Of a DNA stretch of 64,000 bases, positions 21,182 through 31,610 are shown piece by piece. The notes beneath the pieces are model-generated. The model had not been told where the DNA came from. It did no database searches and worked only from the letters and a program-made list of their open reading frames with translations. This DNA is from Peribolospora baueri (taxonomy: Eukaryota > Basidiomycota > Peribolosporomycetes > Peribolosporales > Peribolosporaceae), in the NCBI GenBank assembly GCA_029717555.1, contig JAMDHS010000007.1:367016-431015 (forward strand), read 5' to 3'. The position numbers and the translations under genes were made by a program. Numbering within the stretch: position 1 is the first letter of the stretch; the number at the start of each line of letters is the position of its first letter.

Positions 21182-24100
21182 ATGGGTCCCGGGACGCTCG
21201 CTTTCTCGATGGGCTTTGGTCCTCCCCCGGACTATCATCCCGCTTCGCGCCCTCACCACCATCTTTCCATCGACACTCATTCATACCCCGTGCAGCCGCC
21301 TTCGGCTCCCGTGATACCCCAAGTCGCCACCTTTGGCCCCGCGCCCGTGCTCCCCGACTCGCCCGTATCCCCTACGAGCTTCCTCCCAACCCTCACCGCC
21401 TTCACCAGCGGCCTCTCCGTCAACGATACCCCTCACTACCAAGAGCACGCGCACGTCGCCGCCCCGCATCCGGACTTCTCCAGCTACTATCACCAGCGGC
21501 AAGTTCGGCAGCAGCACCAAAGGGAAGAAAAGCCGTTCGCGGTCAGCATTCAGCATCCTCATCCCTCCCACCAACGCCAACAACCTCAACATTACTTCCC
21601 GTCCGGCCTGGTCGGCGGTTACTCCGTATCCGTCTCCGCCTACCCTTCTCATTTCGGCATCTCGCCCTCGATGATGCCCACGCCGTCGTCCTCCTCCGCT
21701 TCAGGATCAGCCCGCCCCTCACCGCTTGAGGCCTCGGCTTTCCTTCCACCTGATCCGGGCTTGGCCGCTGAGTTGCAGCTACAGGCGATACAGCAGGCCA
21801 ACGGCGATCCTAACCTCTTCCCCTGCCCGCATTGCGACAAGGCCTACAAGGGTAGACACGCCAGGAGCATCTGGAGAAGACACCTGCAGGACAAGCATCA
21901 CATCCCGCTCAACAGTCAGCCGAGACGGACTCGATGGGACAACGGTGAGTACCCGTCCGGGGAATCGAGGTGCATTCACCGCCGACCCATGTCGTTCTCG
22001 TCTTTCTCAACGCGATGGTCTCCTGCTTTGTTAGATGCCAACCGTCCGAAGACGGCCGAGGAGCGCCGTGAACGGATGCTGGAGAGCAAGAGGCGATGGG
22101 CGCGCAAGAAGCGCCTCTCCGAGAAGGCCAAGACTCTTGGCCTAGAGGAGGGCGTGACGTCTGAGCCGGAAGAGGAAGAAGACGCGTCGGAGATGCACGC
22201 CGCTCTTGCCAATTGTGAAAACGTCCCGTCCGTTGGAAGGCGCTCTCTTCCAGCCGTCCACCTCAAGCCGGCGCTCGCCATCCACGAGCAAGGCGCCGGT
22301 ACGCCGCGCACGGCCCTCGGCGTCAAGGACACGAACGTCTTCGGCAGCCCTAGCATCAAGCGCGGTTTCGTCGCGTCCCCTCGATGCGTCCTGAGCGAGA
22401 AGGGTAAGAAGGCCGTTGGCGCGTTCTCCCCTCGTCGGAAGGCTCAAGGAGACGAGAACCAGCAGCCCGCTCCGTGCTACGAATCCGTTTCCGGCCTCGG
22501 CCTCGCCCTCGGCTTCTCCCCCCGCAAGCAGCAGCAAAAGGGCAGTCACGGCTCGGGCCCAGGACTCGCCAGTGCGCTCGGCCTCGGTAGCGCATCTCCT
22601 TTCAGCGTTGGGCCTCCGGCTAACAAGCGTCGACGTTCTAGCGAGGTCGACACTGAGGACGCGTTCCAGCTGAAGTTCGTCCCGCCCCATGAGACCGCCT
22701 CAGCGTCGTACTTCGAGCCCACCCACGTCGACTTCTCCGCCGCCGTATCCACGTCCATGCATGCTAGCACCCATGGTAGCCAGCTCGCTGAAGCCCTCGC
22801 GTTCTGTGATCCGCCTTCGACAACCTTGGCTGCCGTCGACGCTGCTCTGACGACCCAGCCGACGCCATTGGCTGAAAGCGCGAACATTCTCCCTGCGCCT
22901 CCGAGCCTGAAGAAGGGCTATGACCAGCACCAGGCTGCTTTCCAGCTTCTCGCCCTCAAGACCGGAAGCAGCTCTCCGCTTCAAGACGCGGCGGAACACG
23001 GCTCTAAGGGTGACACTGATCGCACCGCAGCCACGCGTCCGGCGAGGCACGCACGCAAACCTAGCTCTCGCACGAATCGTGGTCCGTCAATTCAGATGGG
23101 CCGTCCCGACAGCGACGACGAGGGCTCGGACGACGATGCCCAAGTTGAAGGCCTCGCCTTGGCGGCCAACGACGCGAGTCCGACACCCAAGCCGCGCACA
23201 CTGTCCTCGTCCGGCTCACGTTCTCACGTCGCACCCCCTTTCACCCTTCCCACATCCACACTCACGACCTCTCGTAGCTCGCTCGCGGGCGCAATGGCCA
23301 GCCCTTCCAACCCTTTCGCGAAGCCGCACTCTTCCTCAAGCCAGAGCCATCACCATCCCTACCATCCCTCTGAACTCCGTGCTGATGAGGGCGGCTCGCC
23401 GCGCCGGGGCGCCGGCGGTGCGAAGACCGGGATGCGTCCGGACAGCTCTCCTCCGTTCGCGTCATCCGGAGGACGGGGTCCACAAGACGCTGCGGCGGTG
23501 GTGCAGCGAGGCGGGGACGACACGGTTGAGCGCGGCGCACTGTTCGCCAGCGGCGCGCTCGCCAGCAGCCAGGGTTCGAATCGCACCCTCGCTAGCTTAG
23601 CCGCCACGACGCCGTTCAGAGATTCGCTCCTCGGCCACGGCGGGAGCGCGGGTTCTGGCTCCTTCTCGAACAGCTCGTCGCCTATCAACCCGTTCTCCGC
23701 GAGCTCGTCCTCCGCTCGAAGAACGTCGTACCCGGCCGGCTCCACCTCTGGCTTCGGCAGCGGTTCGATCATCCACCCGAACGGCACGCCCTCGAGCGTG
23801 TTCCGCCGCGGCGTGGGCTCCAATTCATCTGCCTACGCGCACGATAGGAACGGTAGCGGCGTGACGTCCTTTACGCTCAGCTCCCCTCACAGTCTGAACC
23901 TCACTTCTTCGCTCGGTCTCGCCCCTGGGCCCCTTCCTTCCTCTTACGGAGGAAGCGGCGGCGGCGGGAGCGGGGGAGGTGGAGGTGCCACGGGAGGGAG
24001 CGGAGGTGGAGGTGGTTTCGGCACCCCCTTCGGTACAAGCTCCATGTCCTTCCTCTTTGGCACTCCTGGAGGCGGCCTCGGTTCCTTGGCCAGCGCAGGA

Positions 24101-24262
24101 GGCGTCGGGTACACCGGCCTCACGCCAGGCGGGTTCGGCTTCGACGGCACGCCTTGTAAAATCGGCGGAGGGTCGAGCGTGTCCGGCACGCCCCTCGGCG
24201 GCTCCAACTCTGGCGACGAGGTCGTCGGGCGACTGACGACGAACAAACGGAAGTCAAGTTAA
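21182..24262 (+). CDS. Large C2H2-type zinc-finger protein, probable transcription regulator
   Basis: A nuclear DNA-binding regulator is the likely role. ATG 21182 opens GPGTLAFSMGFGPPPDYHP. A low-complexity proline/serine/histidine-rich N-terminus (about 200 residues) precedes one atypical C2H2 finger: FPCPHCDKAYKGRHARSIWR followed by RHLQDKHHIPL. Then comes a conserved basic block RRTRWDN...ANRPKTAEERRERM and ESKRRWARKKR, seen in a widespread fungal family of single-finger proteins. The segment at about 21947-22035 starts GTGAGT and ends TTAG, and removing it joins RWDN to DANRPK, so it is most likely a 90-nt in-frame intron. The rest is serine/alanine-rich with acidic SDDEGSDDDA and a glycine-rich part (GGSGGGGSGGGGG, 23943-24020) before TAA 24260-24262. 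About 995 aa after splicing. Target genes are unknown. Confidence 0.85.
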   Translation: MGPGTLAFSMGFGPPPDYHPASRPHHHLSIDTHSYPVQPPSAPVIPQVATFGPAPVLPDSPVSPTSFLPTLTAFTSGLSVNDTPHYQEHAHVAAPHPDFSSYYHQRQVRQQHQREEKPFAVSIQHPHPSHQRQQPQHYFPSGLVGGYSVSVSAYPSHFGISPSMMPTPSSSSASGSARPSPLEASAFLPPDPGLAAELQLQAIQQANGDPNLFPCPHCDKAYKGRHARSIWRRHLQDKHHIPLNSQPRRTRWDNGEYPSGESRCIHRRPMSFSSFSTRWSPALLDANRPKTAEERRERMLESKRRWARKKRLSEKAKTLGLEEGVTSEPEEEEDASEMHAALANCENVPSVGRRSLPAVHLKPALAIHEQGAGTPRTALGVKDTNVFGSPSIKRGFVASPRCVLSEKGKKAVGAFSPRRKAQGDENQQPAPCYESVSGLGLALGFSPRKQQQKGSHGSGPGLASALGLGSASPFSVGPPANKRRRSSEVDTEDAFQLKFVPPHETASASYFEPTHVDFSAAVSTSMHASTHGSQLAEALAFCDPPSTTLAAVDAALTTQPTPLAESANILPAPPSLKKGYDQHQAAFQLLALKTGSSSPLQDAAEHGSKGDTDRTAATRPARHARKPSSRTNRGPSIQMGRPDSDDEGSDDDAQVEGLALAANDASPTPKPRTLSSSGSRSHVAPPFTLPTSTLTTSRSSLAGAMASPSNPFAKPHSSSSQSHHHPYHPSELRADEGGSPRRGAGGAKTGMRPDSSPPFASSGGRGPQDAAAVVQRGGDDTVERGALFASGALASSQGSNRTLASLAATTPFRDSLLGHGGSAGSGSFSNSSSPINPFSASSSSARRTSYPAGSTSGFGSGSIIHPNGTPSSVFRRGVGSNSSAYAHDRNGSGVTSFTLSSPHSLNLTSSLGLAPGPLPSSYGGSGGGGSGGGGGATGGSGGGGGFGTPFGTSSMSFLFGTPGGGLGSLASAGGVGYTGLTPGGFGFDGTPCKIGGGSSVSGTPLGGSNSGDEVVGRLTTNKRKSS

Positions 24263-25072
24263 AGAGAAAGCAAGTGGTGCTTCAGAGCGAATGTTTCAGT
24301 CTATCTGTCTATTCCGTTCAGTCCACTCCTCGGTCGTCGCCCATGTATTGTAGACTGCACATAGTCGTGGAAGGGCACGAAGTCGAATTGTCACTCTCAT
24401 TCCTCGAGCCGATTCACTAAGGTCCTTTTGTCCTTGCCTGTGAGAGGCGGCGCGAGCACGTGATGCGAGGCAGGCACGCAGAAGGGAAAAAATGGGATAT
24501 CCTTAAGAGGAGAGGATAGCAGCTCGAAAAGGCAACAGGACATCGGATAGAATACATGTGGGTCGTCGACGACGGGTGTACCTCGTGCCTCGCATTTGTT
24601 CTCGAGGCCGTCCGTCCCTCGTCTCCTTCACATCTAAGAGCACACGTGAGGGCGAGGGCAGCGAAAGGTGGGTGGGGTGGGGGGGTATAGGCAGGCAGGA
24701 CATCCCAAGATCTGAACGCCGTCGGCATCTAGCAAGCAAGCAGCGCACCGACCGATGGATTGGGGGGGGGCGGGGGGGGGGGGGGCGGAAGTTCGTGTTT
24801 GGATCTATAGACGTCTACAATCCCACACCTGTTTAGTCTAGGCGTTACATCGTGCGATTTCGACTTGACACTCGGATCCGACGGAGACGCGGAAAAAAAA
24901 TATGAGTTGGGTTGAAAAAAAAGAAGAGAAGAGAGAAGAGAAGAGAAGAGACGAAAAGGCATCCATCCGGGCGTGAGCCAGCGAAGAAGGAGAGCCGCGG
25001 GGCGAAACCGGCGTAGACGAACGACGACGCATAAGGTGGCCGCAGGCCGCGCCGGAAAAGAGACGCGGCGTC
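24263..25072. other. Convergent intergenic region with G tracts
   Basis: About 810 nt between the zinc-finger and hexose transporter 3' ends. It holds interrupted G tracts (nine G at 24762-24770, fourteen at 24772-24785) and purine-rich GAAGAGAAGA repeats near 24920-24955. No gene recognised. Confidence 0.45.
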
Positions 25073-27545
25073 TTAAGCGGTAGCGTCCTTGGACGAGTTC
25101 TCGTCCACAGCCATCTCCTTGAGCTCGGGCCGCCTCTTGTCGCCGAAATGAGACCGGAGGGCGACCTCGACGTCGTCGGCAGACATGTACGGCTTGGTGA
25201 CGGAGAGGTACGTGGCGCTCGTCATGCCGCGTCCCTTCGTGCGCTCCTGATGAGCTTCGGCGAAGATGAGGTCCATCTGAGGGCGGTGGCGAGAAGGACA
25301 CAGGACACAGGACGATAAGTGCGCGCGCCCCCCAAGATACTCATTAATCTGGCCTCCGACGAGATCGACTCACCTCCTCCAGAGACCGTCGCTTCGTCTC
25401 GGGGAACAAGATGTAGATCACGGGAATGAAGGCGGCGTTGAGGACGGCGAAGATGATGTACGTCTTGTACTTGATGTTGGAGAACGAAGGGGGAGTGATC
25501 ATGACGATAAGGAAGTTGAAGAGCTGGAAGGCGGTAAGAATGGTCATGGCGAAGAGATGGATGTCAGGAGAAGGGCGGAGGTCAGAGACGTGGCTCGAAA
25601 GCAGTCCATCATCGATAAATTGGCGAGACAAAAAAGCACTTACCCAGTTGGAGGAAGTGGCGATGGCGGAGGCCTGCGCACGGATGCGGATGGGAGTGAT
25701 CTCGGCAGGGTCTGATTTGATTTAAAAAAAAAAAACAGAAGGGGGCGAACGTCGGTCAGTCGTCACAAGCGCAACATCTCGCAACGCGACTCGAGGACGA
25801 CTTCTGCATACGGACTCACAGAGCCAAGTCATGCCAAGCCATCCGAAGGCGAACCAGGTGTTGAAAAGGAACAAGAACACGGCGGCAGCGTAGCTCGATC
25901 CCTTAGCCAAGCTGGTGCCGTCCGGTTGCAGGTTGGCCTCGACAGCGCTGACGGTGCCCGCAAGGACGGCCATCGAGGCTGACATGAGCGCGGCGGTGTA
26001 AATCATGAGGTTGCGCCTTCCAAAGGTGTCGATCATGAAGAGAGCGGCGATAGAAGCGAGGAAGTACTCCGTTCCATTGAAGGCCGCGAGCAGACGAGCG
26101 AGGTTGTCGTCCGGAACGATGCTCTTGAACACGGTCGTGGCGTAGTAAGTGATCAGGCTGCGCAGAAAGGGAGGCAAAAGAAAAAAAAAAACGTCAGTAT
26201 TGGACGGTGCGACCATTCCCAGCCGAGTTTCCGGAGGACGGTAGGAGGCTACTTGATGGTACTCACTTGATGCCAGACAGCTGCTGGAACGCCTGGGCGA
26301 TGACCGCGATGGACGCGCGGTAGAAGTTCTGCTCAGGACCGCAAGTGAAGAGCTCCTTGTAGCTGAACGAGCTGAGCTCGCGCTCTTGCCAGTTGATGCT
26401 GTCCTCAAGCGTCTTGGCCTCGAGCTGGACCCTGGGGTCATCGACGGTCGTGTTGTCGAGCCGGGCGAGGATGACGCGCGCCTTTTCGACCTCTCTGTGC
26501 TTGATGAGCCATCGCGGGGACTCGGGCAAGGCAAGGATACCGAGGAGGAGGATGGTGGCGAAGACGCACTGGAAGGCGATGGGGACTGTGTCGGAAGAGA
26601 AGCATGCTCAATGTCAGCAAAAGTAAGAGATTGTTCTCCCAAAAAAACACGCCGGGAGCATATCCAGTACTCACATCGCCACTGCACGCTGCTTCCCTGG
26701 ATGAAATGGAAGCCGTAGTCAATCCAGTCTGAAAAAGGGTTGCATTTGTGCGAACGTGTGAGTCAAAATGAGTTAACGCGAGCATCTAAGACCGGCGTAA
26801 GTGGGAATAAAAAGAAGACTCACAAGAGATCATGATTCCGGCGCTGATCAATGAACCCTCAATCAGCACGAGCTTTCCGCGGTTGTGCGCCTTGGTCGTC
26901 TCGGACTGCCACATGGGAAGGGTGGACGTGTTCATGCCGTTGCCAATACCCGTGACGATACGGCCGACGGTGAACTGGCCGAGGGAGTACGCGGAGGCCA
27001 TGATAACGGCGCCAACGATCATAGTGATGGCGCCGATGACGACCGACAAACGACGGCCCATGGCGTCCCCTCTCCAGAGAACGATGAGGGAGCCGACGAG
27101 AGCACCGATTTCGTAAATCTGTGGGTTCGTCGGTTGCGAGCAAGGGAGCAGAAAGGATTAAAATAAATTAGCAGGAGAGGGGCCGTGGAGAAGACTGCAA
27201 TGGGTTAACTCACAGCAACGACTGCACCCTGCACGTTGGAATCGGCCTGGATGTTGCCGTACGATCCGATTTTCGGGAATTGAACCGCGAACGCCTGCTC
27301 CGTGAGGAGACCGCTCATGACACCTTGGTCATAACCGAACAAGAGGAACTTGGAAAACGGAGCGAAGAGCGTGGGGTGGATCGATCAGCGTCAACAGGAG
27401 ACTCGGACCGGTCGCTATCGCCAGCTTGCATAGAAGCACTCGCTCGCTCACTCACTCCGGTGGAAGCGATCAAGGCGATGGCTGCGGTGAGGGCGTGTCC
27501 TTTGATGTAGGACCCCCCGAACATCTCGGGTAGGAGGAACACCAT
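25073..27545 (-). CDS. MFS hexose transporter (sugar porter family)
   Basis: A 12-helix plasma-membrane sugar carrier. Start ATG 27543-27545 opens VFLLPEMFGGSYIKGHALTA; stop TAA 25073-25075. Eight or so exons give about 535 aa. Sugar porter hallmarks in order: FLLFGYDQGVMSGLLTE (helix 1), WRGDAMGRRLSVVIGAITM (loop 2-3 GRR motif), GRIVTGIGNGMNTSTLPMWQ, PESPRWLIKHR (loop 6), AFQQLSGI joined across an intron to NLITYY, which restores the QQxSGxNxxxYY signature of helix 7, FGRRNLMIY (loop 8-9), TWFAFGWLGMTWL, YPAEITPIRIRAQ (helix 10) and LFPETKRRSLEEMD (after helix 12). The C-terminal tail carries several lysines and ends ELKEMAVDENSSKDATA. Specificity (glucose, xylose, quinate or other) cannot be told from sequence alone. 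Confidence 0.92.
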
Positions 27546-29873
27546 CTTGTCTGTCTCAAGCTTGACTTTTATGCACGGCTTGCTTGTTGAGTACGGAAGC
27601 GTGTGTTACCTGTCGAGCAGAATGGGAGACCTTCTCACAATGAGCGTCGAGGCTGCGATGCCACCTCTTGGGGACAAGGGAGGATGGTGGTAGAGAGCGG
27701 GTAGGGGGAGGGGGAATGCGGGGTAGACGGGGGGTATGAGAAGATGGAAGAAGGGAAGAGAGTCGTGTGCGCGGTCGGTCGTAGTCTTATACGCCACCTC
27801 CCTCGCTGGGACGGTTTGGTCGAGCGTTGGCGTTGGAGGTGGAGCACGGTGAGCCGAGGAGGAAGGGGACGAGGGAGGCGAACTAAGGTGTTTAGTCTGA
27901 GGAACATGGAAAAAGTTCTTCGCCCTGCCTACCCTCTCACAGGTACTAGCTCTCAAAGGAGCCGTGTACTGACGTGGCCAAGCCTTCTCAGGGGCCGAAC
28001 TGGCTGATGTCCAGTGGCTAAAGGCCTGGCGTGGAGAGCGGGGGGGAGCGGGAAGGCGCAACCTGAAAAGGAAGGTGAGACAACAAGTTCCGGAGGGATG
28101 GGCCAGTGGCGAGGGATAGCGGAGGACCAAGGGCAGTGGGCGCGACAGGGCGTGGCGAGGAGCGAGCGCGTGCGTCGCGCGGGGTGGTAGCGAGTGGGAG
28201 TGGGCCCCGATTCGGACGCCCGCATCCGTCATGACGCCAACGTGCTTCCCTGCCGAGCAGCACGATGAGCGAATGATGCCTGACGCTGCCTGTCGCGGTG
28301 TGGCTGGACGAGGAGGGGAGGAAGGTGCTCTCGGATGGTTCCGACACCCGCCCGCCACAGCCGGCGGCAAGAAAACTTCCAGCGCCGAGTGTTTCGCTTT
28401 CTACATTTTTATGCACACAGAAAACACGCATGCGGACATGGCCGTCCGCACCCAGGGCGTAGACGGGGTGCATTGCAGGACAAGGACTGCCGACGACATG
28501 GCGATGGGCAGCTGGGCGTCGAGACGGAGGTCCATGCGAAGGCACAGAAGAGCGGGGAACGCGGGCAGAAGCTGGGGAGGTGGCGCGCCCATTGGACCTA
28601 ACGGTGTCGTACCGCCGGCCAAGCGCGAGGGCGGGGGCGAGGGGTAGACGGAGAGACAAGGAGAGAGGGGAGAGGGGGAGAAGGTCTCAGGTGAAACGAC
28701 GGGAATGACATGGCCGGCGTGGAGGAGCAACTCGATCGGGCTCGGCGACTTGTGCGACGTATCGATGATCGATGTTGATCGGCTGCGGCCGATAGAGATC
28801 AGCAGCATTGCTTCCGCTGTGTCGGCGTTTTGCCTGCGTCGGCACTCTGCCTAAACAACAACAAAGACGCCGAGCCGTTCTTTGGTGCGTCCGGCCGACT
28901 CGGCTCTCGCTGTGGCTCGTCTTGTCTTGTTCGACACTCGACGCTCGCTGAACCTCGAACCTCGAATGCTTTCACAAGCGGCCCATGCTCGTCGCTGGGC
29001 GAGCGCAGGCGAGGCGGCGGCCACGACGCTTGCTCGCCCTCGTCCTTCCTCAGTCCTGGGTCCTGACTCCTGCCGGCGGCGTGAAGCCAACAGCAACACC
29101 CCGCATGTCCAACCAACGGACGGGCGGTCCTGACCGCAACCTCGGACTGCACCCGTCATGTCGCCCATGGGGTAAGCGGACGGCTAATCCAATGCCCGTG
29201 CTTTCTCGACGTGCAGACGGAGACATGTGCGAGACATGCGCGACGTGATGACATGAACGCAGGTACTCTCTCTCTCTGCGCACGGGCAGGCGTCGAGATT
29301 GCGTACGCACTCCACATGCAGATGGAGGAAAGGGCTGCGCAGGCGCTCCACCTTCCCTCCCCGTCGTTGAGGAACCTGTTCAGCTCGACGGCCAGTGTCT
29401 TTCTTCTTTTTTTCTTTGCCCTCTGCAGTGGCGCAGTTCTTCCATCCAATCCATGGCCAATGACGACACGCCGGGGACCAAACCAAGGCAAGGCAACCTT
29501 ACAGAGCTTTCATTGGTCCACACGCCCGAGCGGCGCGGCGCGGCGGTGTTGCTGGTGGCGGAGACTCCCACTAGGCTCGCTAGACTACACGGACGGAGAC
29601 TCGGCCGAGCAAACCGCAAGGAACACCGATGACCCATCCTAAACGCCAGACATATTCATCCCTCGCGCCTCCTGTGTCACCTCCAGACGTTCATTCTCCG
29701 TCCCGCCCCCTCCCTCCAAACGACAGACGTGCCGTCCCCTTTGCTTAAGAGGACAGCGGCGGCCGGCAGGACCGTTCGGCGGGAGAGTGTTGGTTGACAA
29801 TTAGAGCACGCGGTTGGGGGGACGGCGGAGTGAGGCGATCCTGACTGGACTCGACCGCCTGAGATACGTGAAC

Positions 29874-29981
29874 GTCGTGTCGTGTCGTGTCGTGTCGTGT
29901 CGTGTCGTGTCGTGTCGTGTCGTGTCGTGTCGCTCGTGTCGTGTCGCTCGTGTCGTGTCGTTCGTGTCGTTCGTGTCGTGT
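29874..29981. repeat. (GTGTC)n pentanucleotide microsatellite
   Basis: More than ten perfect CGTGT units followed by decayed units with CGCT and TTCGT variants, about 108 nt in all. Frames through it give repetitive SCRVV-type or HDTTR-type peptides and are not genes. Confidence 0.9.
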
Positions 29982-30785
29982 GTCTCCGCTTGAAGCGGTC
30001 CTTGACGACCCATTTCGCTCACCTCCAGTGGTCCCCAGGGCCAATTTCAGTCGTCCTCTCGTATGATCTGATCTGCTCCGATGATACGTCCGACCATACG
30101 CGAGAGGTGAAGACGCTCTGACGCAGCATGGGCGATGCCCGTCTGCCAGCTCGACCGCACTTACCCTTCACCCTCCTCGGGCGGGCATGGAAGAAGAGGA
30201 TGACGGCCTGCCCGCACTTCCGACCTCGATTAACACACACACACACGCCGTCATCCTTCCAGCCCTCCCTCCACCAAATGTCCCCCCTTCTCCAGAGACG
30301 CGACGCGACGCATATCATATCGGCTAGCGATTCTTGCGTCGTCGCTCCCTCCCTCTACGACATGACATGACATGACGTGTTTAGCATGCAACTGCCTGCC
30401 TAATGGGTGCTCGGTGCTATGTTTTCCTCTCTACGGCGATGGTCACGAGCGCAGACAACGCTCTCCCACAAACGGCGGAGAAGTCCTCTCCACGACTAAC
30501 GCTAAGCGAACCACTGCTAACCATACCAAAGACAATCCGTGCGACACATCCCCTACGGGACCGCACCAGCTTCTTACCCTGGAAAAAAATTGGAAGCGCC
30601 GGCGTACGTTGGGACGGAAGGCGCTTGCCCCGCAGGTATGTGAAACGGCACGAGCCTTTCTCAGGTCGATGTTTGAACACAACTCTCGCGATTTCTGGGA
30701 AAGCGTCCTCTTCTTGCAAAGCACCTAGCCCCGAAAGAACGCAAGATAATCGACGCACTGCTTCAGGTCCGCTATTCTCCTGCTG

Positions 30786-30925
30786 CTGTTCGTTGACCTT
30801 GTGACCGCTATTTGTGGTCCAGCTACTGGGCAAAGGGCTTGGGGAGGAACGGAAGGAGGAGGAAGAAGGAGAGAGCGAGCTCGCAGCAGGAGATAGCGGA
30901 TCTGAAGCACAAGGTCAACGAACAG
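30786..30925. repeat. 18-bp perfect inverted repeat pair
   Basis: CTGTTCGTTGACCTTGTG at 30786-30803 is exactly the reverse complement of 30908-30925. The 104 nt between are purine-rich on the plus strand. No target-site duplication is visible. It could be the ends of a tiny inverted-repeat element or the stem of a structured RNA. Confidence 0.75.
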
Positions 30926-31206
30926 AATCGACCGCTGAGAAAGAAAAAGAAAAGAGGCCCTGCTTGTAGGGCGGGGCGGGCAGCGGGGTGATATTCTCGA
31001 GTCTTCCTTCGTTCATATCGCATTCTCCAATAAAATAAAACGTAAATTAAGCGTACGGCTTCCATCTCGCTCGCTCCGATCGACCGACCGACCAACCAAA
31101 CTTCCCCTCGCGTACCGGGCCACTGCGCCGAAAGGGTCCGGTTGAGAAGCGTGGGGCGGGGGGAGGGAGGGGGGCGACGGCTGCGAACGAGGTGTGAGAG
31201 AAGACG

Positions 31207-31230
31207 AAAAAAAAAAAAAAAAAAAAAAAA
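31207..31230. repeat. 24-nt A homopolymer
   Basis: An uninterrupted run of 24 A on the plus strand, about 380 nt downstream of the GMC oxidoreductase stop codon. Not associated with a recognisable retrotransposed sequence. Confidence 0.85.
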
Positions 31231-31610
31231 GGAGCTAGCTAAAGCGGGGAAGGACAGTGCGGAGCAAAGGAGGGGATGCGAGGAACGAGCGGAGCGGATG
31301 GGACGCGCTGAGCAAGAAGAGGTATACGAACATGACCACTCTCAGTACGACCGGGGCGGGGGACAGGCGAACGGAATGGGGAAGGGGAGGGGGAAGGGAG
31401 AGGGAGTGAGAAAGTCGATTTGCAGTTCCGGGAGGGGGCACACGGTAGTAGGTATGGCTAGCATAATGGGGGAATGGAAGTAGGGTTCCGAAAGGACCAG
31501 GGTTACCCACCACGAGGGGGCAGAAGGGGGGGGGGGCTCTCTTTGCGAGCGGCTTTCTAGATGAACCATGAAGCGTCAAGGAAAGGAGCGATCGATAGAC
31601 GTCTCCACGT

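Larger units (their letters stand above)
27546..31610. other. 4-kb gene-poor region
   Basis: This lies between the start of the hexose transporter gene and the end of the GMC oxidoreductase gene, both minus strand. The open frames here (for example minus 27606-28370 and plus 29211-29642) are proline/serine/arginine-rich and show no domain. Present instead: transporter promoter and leader (27546 to roughly 28300), (GTGTC)n (29874-29981), a CA repeat (about 30233-30246), (ACATG)n (about 30359-30378), an 18-bp inverted repeat pair (30786-30925), a 24-nt A run (31207-31230) and an 11-nt G run (31526-31536). A spliced non-coding RNA or a fast-evolving gene cannot be excluded. Confidence 0.5.

Noticed and set aside
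23568-23595. GGTTCGAATC string resembling a tRNA B box
   Set aside because: It lies within the zinc-finger coding frame and no A box or cloverleaf could be built around it.
22142-23823. Several 100-180-codon minus-strand frames
   Set aside because: Antisense shadows of the C2H2 zinc-finger coding exon; their composition mirrors its Ser/Ala codons.
27606-28370. 254-codon minus-strand open frame upstream of the hexose transporter
   Set aside because: Proline/serine/arginine-rich without any motif, and lies where the transporter leader and promoter should be; likely a chance frame in GC-rich DNA.
29211-29642. 143-codon plus-strand frame with a hydrophobic stretch
   Set aside because: One hydrophobic segment only, no splice or domain support, and it overlaps comparable frames on the other strand.
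29874-29981. Regular tandem array considered as CRISPR-like
   Set aside because: A 5-nt period without unique spacers in a eukaryotic genome is a microsatellite.
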